Source of the DNA: Streptomycetales bacterium
Lineage (GTDB): Bacteria; Actinomycetota; Actinomycetes; Prado026
DNA: 6,763 nucleotides
NCBI GenBank assembly: GCA_025361995.1
Contig: JANYIP010000264.1
Coordinates: 1-6,763, forward strand
Direction of reading: 5' to 3'
Shown here piece after piece: positions 1-6,763 of this stretch. The notes beneath the pieces are model-generated. The model was not told the origin of the DNA and did no database searches. It saw only the letters and a list, made by a program, of their open reading frames with translations. The position numbers were made by a program, and so were the translations under genes. Positions within the stretch are counted from its first letter, which is position 1. The number at the start of each line of letters is the position of its first letter.

Positions 1-131
1 CTGGTGGTGATGGCGAGCACAGAGAAGATCCCCCCCGCCGCGCCCGCCGAAGTGGCTTTCAGCAATGGTCGCCCCGGAGCAGGCTGGTACCGGGGCGAAC
101 TGCACGCCCATACCCACCACAGCGACGGCAA
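1..131 (+). CDS. PHP-domain metallohydrolase fragment (CehA/McbA-like), truncated by a junction
   Basis: Reading from base 1 or from the GTG at 4, the + strand encodes a short Ala/Pro-rich lead followed by GWYRGELHAHTHHSDG (about 85-129). This is the first metal-binding motif of PHP-domain phosphoesterases: the HxH pair in LHAHT, followed by HSDG. In the family this motif opens the catalytic barrel and is followed by a helix and a TDHN motif. Here the reading runs instead into antisense of gmk and mihF (after about 131), so the rest of the domain is missing. The GWYRG lead resembles CehA/McbA-type hydrolases, but that subfamily call is from memory and weaker than the PHP call. No upstream sequence is available, so it is unclear whether GTG 4 is the true start or the fragment is internal. 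It runs head-on into the pyr operon and is probably not its natural neighbour. Confidence 0.6.
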
Positions 132-134
132 GGT
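123..134. other. Left chimeric junction: PHP fragment to gmk
   Basis: Homology to the PHP domain (+ strand) ends at about HSDGK, and homology to gmk (- strand) begins at codon 18, meeting within about 12 bases. The PHP sequence CGACGG read backwards gives CCGTCG, which could also encode the PS of the gmk P-loop GPSG, so the join may lie at a short shared sequence. No repeat or recombination site is visible. Confidence 0.6.
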
Positions 135-185
135 GAGCACCGTCAGCCTGGCCGGCGTGGGACCGTGCTGGCTAGGAACCTGCAC
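132..185 (-). CDS. gmk: Guanylate kinase, N-terminal 18 codons only (cut by junction)
   Basis: Starting at a GTG (185-183) the minus strand reads MQVPSQHGPTPARLTVLT. The segment ARLTVLT matches the beta-strand that in guanylate kinases leads directly into the P-loop GPSGVGK. After codon 18 the next codons give LPSLWW instead of a P-loop, and this stretch is antisense of the PHP fragment, so the gene is cut by the left junction. An intact enzyme would phosphorylate GMP to GDP with ATP. A GGGAG ribosome-binding site lies 4 bases upstream, and the start overlaps the end of mihF by 14 bases. In actinobacteria gmk normally follows mihF, so the position supports the call. The piece is far too short to be functional. 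Confidence 0.7.
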
Positions 186-492
186 CGAACTCCCGTTCGA
201 GCGCAGCGACCTGGTTGGCCCCGAGGCCGCGGACCCGCCTGGTCTCGGCGATGCCGAGGCGCTCCATGAGCTGCCGGGCCCGCACCTTCCCGACGCCAGG
301 CATCGACTCCAGCAGCGCGGACACCCGCATCTTGCCGATGACGTCGTTGGCCTGGCCGTCGCGGACCACGGCGAGGAGTGAAGCACCCGAGTGCTTGAGT
401 CGGTTCTTGACCTCGGCCCGCTCGCGCCTGGCCAGCGCGGCCTTCGCCAGGGCGTCGAGGCGCTGCTCGGGGGTCAGCGGTGGGAGAGCCAA
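172..492 (-). CDS. mihF: Actinobacterial integration host factor (mIHF/sIHF)
   Basis: The 106-residue basic protein matches the actinobacterial integration host factor family almost from end to end. It has the N-terminal MALPPLTPEQR, a basic helix with RRERAEVKNRLKHSG (23-37), the segment NDVIGKMRVSALLESMPGVGK (49-69), and a C-terminal RRVRGLGANQ (85-94). The part around PGVGKVRARQLMERLGI is the helix-turn-helix/H2TH-like DNA-contact region. Family members bind DNA with little sequence specificity, bend or organise the nucleoid, and are unrelated to proteobacterial IHF. M. smegmatis mIHF is essential, and the Streptomyces homologue affects development. The start is a TTG, chosen because it gives the conserved N-terminus and has a GAGGA ribosome-binding site. 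The gene lies 55 bases after pyrF and overlaps gmk by 14 bases. The length is normal and the gene looks intact. Confidence 0.95.
   Translation of the reverse strand: MALPPLTPEQRLDALAKAALARRERAEVKNRLKHSGASLLAVVRDGQANDVIGKMRVSALLESMPGVGKVRARQLMERLGIAETRRVRGLGANQVAALEREFGAGS
190..194 (-). promoter_or_regulatory. Ribosome-binding site of gmk
   Basis: GGGAG on the minus strand, 4 bases before the GTG at 185, inside the 3' end of mihF. It supports choosing this GTG as the gmk start. Confidence 0.5.
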
Positions 493-547
493 CGGATCCT
501 CGCAGGTCAGGGCAGGTTGGGGGGGTCAGGACCGGGCGGTACGGAAC
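493..547. other. Short pyrF-mihF intergenic gap
   Basis: These 55 bases are the only non-coding spacer in the operon. They contain a run of seven G on the + strand (519-525), two GGTCAG hexamers and the mihF ribosome-binding site. I see no convincing -10/-35 pair and no hairpin followed by a T-run, so mihF is most simply read from the pyr transcript. Confidence 0.5.
497..501 (-). promoter_or_regulatory. Ribosome-binding site of mihF
   Basis: GAGGA on the minus strand, 4 bases before the TTG at 492. It decides the TTG start, which also matches the conserved MALPPLTPEQ N-terminus of the family. Confidence 0.6.
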
Positions 548-1309
548 CTAGCGGCCGGGTCCGCGCGAGGGCAATGCGCGCGAGGGCAATGCGGGTGAGG
601 TCAGTGCGGGTGAGGTCAGCATCGTTGCGAACGCGGCGGCCGCAGCCGCTACGTCCGGAGCGCCGGTGATCGGCCGCCCGATCACGAGCAGGTCGGCGCC
701 GTCGGCGAGGGCACGCTCGGGCGTCGCCACCCGTACCTGGTCCGCGAGCTCGACGGAGCCGGCGGTGAGCCGGATGCCCGGGGTGATGAGGACCACTTCG
801 GGGTCGACCTCGGCCCGTACCGCCGCCACCTCCTGGGGCGAGCACACCAGCGCGCGCGCCCCAGCCCCGACCGCGAGCACGGCGAGCCGACGTACGGCGT
901 CCAGCGGCGGCCCGACCAGCCCGATGCGGTCCAGGTCCTGCGCCGACAGCGAGGTCAGGACGGTCACGGCGGCCACCCTGGTGTCCGGGAGCGCCTCGGC
1001 TGCGGCCGTGATCATGGCTGCTCCGCCGGCCGCGTGCACCGTGAGGTACGCGGGCGCCAGGCCCGCCACCGCGCGCGCCGCACCGGCGACCGTGTTCGGG
1101 ATGTCGTGCAGCTTGAGGTCGAGGAACACGTCGCAGCCGTGGGCCGCAGTCACCGACTGGACGGCCTGAACCGCCTCGGCCCCGTGCCGCAGGTACAGCT
1201 CGAGCCCGACCTTCAACGTACGGACGTACGGACCCACTGCGCTCGCCCAGGTGACAGCAGTGGCGAGGTCACCCGCGTCGAGCGCGACGGCGATCGGCGG
1301 CGCGCTCAC
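548..1309 (-). CDS. pyrF: Orotidine 5'-phosphate decarboxylase (type I)
   Basis: PyrF converts orotidine 5'-monophosphate to UMP, the last step of de novo pyrimidine synthesis, in the cytoplasm. The 253-residue protein shows the type I barrel: VALD (8-11), the LKVG lysine (K33), the catalytic D-x-K-x-x-D signature in DLKLHDIPNT (D64, K66, D69), TVHA (90-93), ITPGIR (175-180) and the phosphate-loop segment VIGRPIT (R212). Translation starts at a GTG whose GTGA overlaps the pyrD stop. A strong AAGGAG lies 8 bases upstream. The odd part is the C-terminus: after about residue 230 the chain continues as four five-residue repeats (LTSPA twice, LPSRA, LPSRG) followed by PGR, encoded by a 15-bp tandem repeat. 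That tail lies outside the conserved barrel and is probably dispensable. Confidence 0.96.
   Translation of the reverse strand: MSAPPIAVALDAGDLATAVTWASAVGPYVRTLKVGLELYLRHGAEAVQAVQSVTAAHGCDVFLDLKLHDIPNTVAGAARAVAGLAPAYLTVHAAGGAAMITAAAEALPDTRVAAVTVLTSLSAQDLDRIGLVGPPLDAVRRLAVLAVGAGARALVCSPQEVAAVRAEVDPEVVLITPGIRLTAGSVELADQVRVATPERALADGADLLVIGRPITGAPDVAAAAAAFATMLTSPALTSPALPSRALPSRGPGR
563..622 (-). repeat. Four-unit 15-bp tandem repeat in the 3' end of pyrF
   Basis: On the + strand there are four abutting 15-bp units. GCGCGAGGGCAATGC occurs at 563-577 and 578-592. The related GGGTGAGGTCAGTGC is at 593-607, with a copy at 608-622 that differs in its last bases. The two variants agree at 10 of 15 positions. 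The period is a multiple of three, so pyrF stays in frame and gains a five-residue repeat. The shared GGTCAG hexamer also appears twice in the pyrF-mihF gap (505-510, 524-529). Replication slippage is the simplest origin. Confidence 0.85.
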
Positions 1310-2382
1310 CCGCGGTGCTCCTTGTGCTCCCTGCCCGCGAGCGCGTCGCCCGGCGCGGCCTCGTCGTCACCCGCCGACTCGTCCGCCGTGGGCTCGGCGG
1401 GGACCCCGTGGGGCCGGTGGGCGTACCCGATGGCGTCGGAGAGGCGGTCGAAGCCGCGGTCACCCAGCTCGCGCTGCAGCTCGTGCAGCACCCGGATGGG
1501 CGCCCCCGGGTCGTTGAAGATCACCGTTCCGACCGCGATGGCGGAGGCCCCCGCGAGGATGAACTCCAGCGCGTCGAGCCCGGTCCTGATGCCACCCATG
1601 CCCACGATCGGAACGGTCGGCAGCGCCGCGTGCACCTGCCAGACGCACCGGACCGCCAGCGGCCGGATGGCCGGGCCGGACAGCCCCCCGGTCACCCCGG
1701 CCAGGGTCGGGCGCATCGTCTGGGTGTCGATGACGAGCCCGAGCGAGGTGTTGATCATCGACAAGCCGTCGGCGCCGGCGTCGACGACGGCTCGCGCGAC
1801 CTCGACGATGTCCGTGACGTCGGGCGAGAGCTTGGCGATCACCGGGATCCCCGGGGCCGTCGAGCGGCGGACGGCCGAGATCACGGCCGAGGCAGCGAGC
1901 GGGTCGCAGGCGAAGACCAGGCCGCGGTTCTCCACGTTGGGGCAGGAGATGTTGACCTCGACGCCGGCGATGCCGTCGGTGTTGCGCAACCGCTGGGCCA
2001 GCTTGGTGAACTCCTCGACGCTGCTGCCTGCGATGGAAACCACCGCACGAGCGCCCCGCCGCTTGAGCCAGGCAAGGTCGGTGTCGACGAACGCGTCCAG
2101 CCCTGGCCCCTGGAGCCCGATCGAGTTGAGCATCCCGCTGGCCGTCTCGGCCATCCGCGGCGTCGCCCGCCCGGACCGGGGCTTGAGCATGATCGACTTG
2201 GTCACGACAGCGCCGAGGTCGGTGACGTCGAAGAACTGGTCGAGCTCGCGCCCGGCCGCCGCGCAGCCGGAGGCGGTGAGCATCGGGTTCGGGATCGTGG
2301 CGCCGCCGAGCGAGGTCGCCATGTAGACCGGGGGCAGCGGGCGGGCACCCGGCTTCTCGGTGGTGATGCGCATCCGGGTCAT
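1306..2382 (-). CDS. pyrD: Dihydroorotate dehydrogenase, class 1B catalytic subunit
   Basis: PyrD oxidises dihydroorotate to orotate on an FMN-containing TIM barrel. In class 1B enzymes it passes electrons to PyrK and on to NAD+. The 358-residue protein shows NPMLTASGC (32-40), VVTKSI with the FMN/substrate lysine K62, NSIGLQGPG (86-94), and NISCPNV (144-150). The base C147 is cysteine, as in class 1; class 2 enzymes use serine. Further motifs are AKLSPDVTDI (K184), INTSLG (N211) and GMGGIRTG (261-268). It starts at an ATG that overlaps the pyrK stop as ATGA, with AGGAG 5 bases upstream; a second Met at codon 4 is a less likely start. The last 30 or so residues form an acidic, low-complexity tail with no known role. 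The adjacent pyrK supports the 1B assignment. Confidence 0.96.
   Translation of the reverse strand: MTRMRITTEKPGARPLPPVYMATSLGGATIPNPMLTASGCAAAGRELDQFFDVTDLGAVVTKSIMLKPRSGRATPRMAETASGMLNSIGLQGPGLDAFVDTDLAWLKRRGARAVVSIAGSSVEEFTKLAQRLRNTDGIAGVEVNISCPNVENRGLVFACDPLAASAVISAVRRSTAPGIPVIAKLSPDVTDIVEVARAVVDAGADGLSMINTSLGLVIDTQTMRPTLAGVTGGLSGPAIRPLAVRCVWQVHAALPTVPIVGMGGIRTGLDALEFILAGASAIAVGTVIFNDPGAPIRVLHELQRELGDRGFDRLSDAIGYAHRPHGVPAEPTADESAGDDEAAPGDALAGREHKEHRG
1318..1323 (-). promoter_or_regulatory. Ribosome-binding site of pyrF
   Basis: AAGGAG on the minus strand, 8 bases before the GTG at 1309 and inside the last codons of pyrD. It supports the GTG start. Confidence 0.65.
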
Positions 2383-3238
2383 CGCTGCTCCTGCTCGACG
2401 GGAGCGCCGACGGCGTCGGCCGGGATCGTGCCGATGTCGTCCCAGCGCACCCGGTCGCCGCGGAAGACCGGCCCCTCGACGCAGGAGCGCAGCATCCGGG
2501 TCTGGCCGTCGTCGCCGATCACCGGCAGCACGCAGGTCATGCAGACACCGATCCCGCACGCCATCGACTCCTCCACGGCGCACTGGCTGTGCGCTCCGTA
2601 CGCCTCGGCGATGGTGTGGACCGCCCGCAGCATGCCCATCGGGCCGCACGCGTAGACCACTTCGGCGCCTGACCGCTTGATCATCGCCGGGAGCACGTCG
2701 GTCACCCGGCCGCGCTCGCCGAGCGTGCCGTCCTCGGTGGTGATGGCGACCTGGGTCGACATCCGCTTGGCCTCCAGGGCCCCGAACAGCCTGGGCTCGG
2801 ACGATGCTCCCAGGACGAAGTCCACCCGGCAGCCGCGGGCCCGGAGCTGCTCGGCGAGGGTGAACAGCGGCGCCGAGCCGTACCCGCCGCCGACCAGCGT
2901 CGCGGTCACCGGCTCCTTGGGCAGCGCGAACGGTCGCCCGAGCGGGCCGACGATGTCGAGCGGGTCGTGCGCCCGGCGTTCGGCCAGCCACGCGGTGCCC
3001 TTCCCGGTCACGGCGAAGACGATCTCGACGGTGCTGCCGTAGATGCCGCGCTCCTGGACCCGGTAGATCGAGAAGGCCCGGCGCAGCAGCGTGGCCGACG
3101 CGGGCCCGCCGACTGCGAGCGCTACGAAGTGCCCGGGTCGAGTGCCTTCGGCAATCCCAGGCGCCACCACGGTCAGCGCGTGGTAATCGCCGACGCGGCG
3201 GATAGAGAGCACCTCGCCGCGCACCTGCACGGCTGCCA

Positions 3239-3239
<1 letters not shown>
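2379..3239 (-). CDS. pyrK: Dihydroorotate dehydrogenase electron-transfer subunit
   Basis: PyrK is the iron-sulfur flavoprotein subunit of class 1B dihydroorotate dehydrogenase. It carries electrons from the PyrD FMN through a [2Fe-2S] cluster and FAD to NAD+. The 286-residue protein has the family layout. An N-terminal FAD-binding beta-barrel carries RRAFSIY (53-59, the RxxS flavin motif). A nucleotide-binding half follows, with LVGGGYGSAPLF (115-126) and YACGPMGML (196-204). The C-terminal cluster ligands are C228, C233, C236 and C253 (C-x4-C-x2-C-x16-C). The start ATG overlaps the carB stop as TGATG, with GGGGA 6 bases upstream, and the end overlaps pyrD by four bases, so the two subunits should be made together. 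All expected ligands are present. Confidence 0.95.
2388..2392 (-). promoter_or_regulatory. Ribosome-binding site of pyrD
   Basis: AGGAG on the minus strand, 5 bases before the ATG at 2382. It favours this ATG over the in-frame ATG three codons later. Confidence 0.6.
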
Positions 3240-6573
<3,334 letters not shown>

Positions 6574-6574
<1 letters not shown>

Positions 6575-6624
6575 CAGGCCACCCCCGCCGGCGTGGCGGC
6601 CATGAGCTCGGCGAACCGGTCGAT
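6574..6624 (-). CDS. carA: Carbamoyl-phosphate synthase small subunit, last 16 codons only
   Basis: In the frame that ends at the TGA of the TGATG overlap with carB, the minus strand reads IDRFAELMAATPAGVA and stop. DRFAELM fits the C-terminal helix of CarA, where a (L)FDxFxELM pattern is usual, and carA is the expected gene directly before carB. Immediately upstream (above about 6624) the frame becomes PKP and then unrelated AT-rich sequence, so the glutaminase domain that would supply ammonia to CarB is absent from the window. The fragment is nonfunctional as seen. Its identity rests on position and a short match. Confidence 0.7.
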
Positions 6625-6628
6625 AGGC
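6620..6628. other. Right chimeric junction: AT-rich DUF62 tail to carA
   Basis: Base composition and coding identity switch here within a few bases. Below this point the minus strand encodes the carA C-terminus; above it, the DUF62 fragment. There is no terminal inverted repeat, target duplication or integrase site, so nothing suggests a mobile element. Confidence 0.75.
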
Positions 6629-6763
6629 TTTATCAAAGGCTTCTAAAGTAATGTTTGTAATCAAATTGCCGTAGCTATCTACATGAATTATTTGCCCAGC
6701 AATCATATTTTTGGTAATCCTTATTTGTCTATTCAGCATTTGTTTGATGGCAGGTACTTGTAT
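6625..6763 (-). CDS. SAM hydroxide adenosyltransferase (DUF62) fragment, foreign AT-rich tail
   Basis: The final ~138 bases are about 32% GC, against a strongly GC-rich rest of the window. Open from the window edge, the minus strand reads IQVPAIKQMLNRQ, then IAGQIIHVDSYGNLITNI and LEAFDKAY. The I-x-G-x-(V/I)IHxDxYGNLITNI pattern is the hallmark of the C-terminal domain of the SAM hydroxide adenosyltransferase / SAM hydrolase family (DUF62, related to fluorinase and chlorinase). These enzymes split S-adenosylmethionine to adenosine and methionine. Base composition and A/T-ending codons suggest a Bacteroidetes-type source, which is an inference. The fragment fuses in frame by chance to a reading that continues into carB; this fusion is not a real protein. 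Both termini are missing. Confidence 0.75.

Noticed and set aside
493..547. Possible terminator or internal promoter between pyrF and mihF
   Set aside because: There is no stable hairpin with a following T-run on the coding strand and no convincing -10/-35 pair; only a G-run and short GGTCAG repeats.
1212..1232. Short repeat ACGTACGG occurring twice, possible operator
   Set aside because: It lies inside conserved pyrF coding sequence (GPYVRTLKVG), far from a gene start, and is explained by the codons used.
1034..2655. Overlapping + strand open frames opposite pyrF, pyrD and pyrK
   Set aside because: They have low-complexity Arg/Ser/Ala-rich composition with no motifs and lie opposite well-identified enzymes; they are GC-driven shadows.
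6625..6763. AT-rich tail as a genomic island or insertion-sequence edge
   Set aside because: It encodes a conserved housekeeping-type enzyme fragment, with no inverted repeat, transposase, integrase or tRNA attachment site.

Overview
The central ~6.5 kb is a high-GC actinobacterial pyrimidine (UMP) biosynthesis operon read entirely on the minus strand. In transcript order, from high to low coordinates, it is carA (last 16 codons only), carB, pyrK, pyrD, pyrF, mihF and gmk (first 18 codons only). An actinomycete source is indicated by the strong G/C bias at third codon positions, by the GTG and TTG starts, and above all by mihF, the actinobacterial integration host factor, sitting between pyrF and gmk. 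The class 1B pyrK-pyrD pair points to an actinomycete that uses the NAD-linked dihydroorotate dehydrogenase. I cannot resolve family or genus.

Functionally, CarA and CarB make carbamoyl phosphate from glutamine, bicarbonate and ATP. PyrK and PyrD oxidise dihydroorotate to orotate with NAD+, and PyrF decarboxylates OMP to UMP. Gmk, if intact, would serve guanylate phosphorylation. MihF is a small nucleoid DNA-binding protein co-transcribed with these enzymes. Genes from carA to pyrF are joined by stop/start overlaps of 1 to 4 bases (TGATG, TGATG, ATGA, GTGA), so translation is probably coupled. A 55-base gap separates pyrF from mihF, and mihF overlaps the gmk start by 14 bases. The operon promoter and any pyr leader regulation lie outside the window, beyond carA. 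I see no internal promoter or terminator.

Both ends break the operon abruptly. At the right, carA is cut 16 codons from its stop and replaced by about 138 bases at roughly 32% GC. That tail encodes part of a SAM hydroxide adenosyltransferase (DUF62 family), Bacteroidetes-like in base composition and sequence. At the left, gmk is cut just before its P-loop and joined to about 130 GC-rich bases encoding a PHP-domain metallohydrolase fragment on the opposite strand. Two short unrelated overhangs, each shorter than a typical short read, are best explained as chimeric contig ends rather than biology.

I found no convincing undescribed system. The points most worth a second look are the two junctions, a four-unit 15-bp tandem repeat that encodes a pentapeptide-repeat tail on PyrF, and a short low-complexity insertion in CarB.
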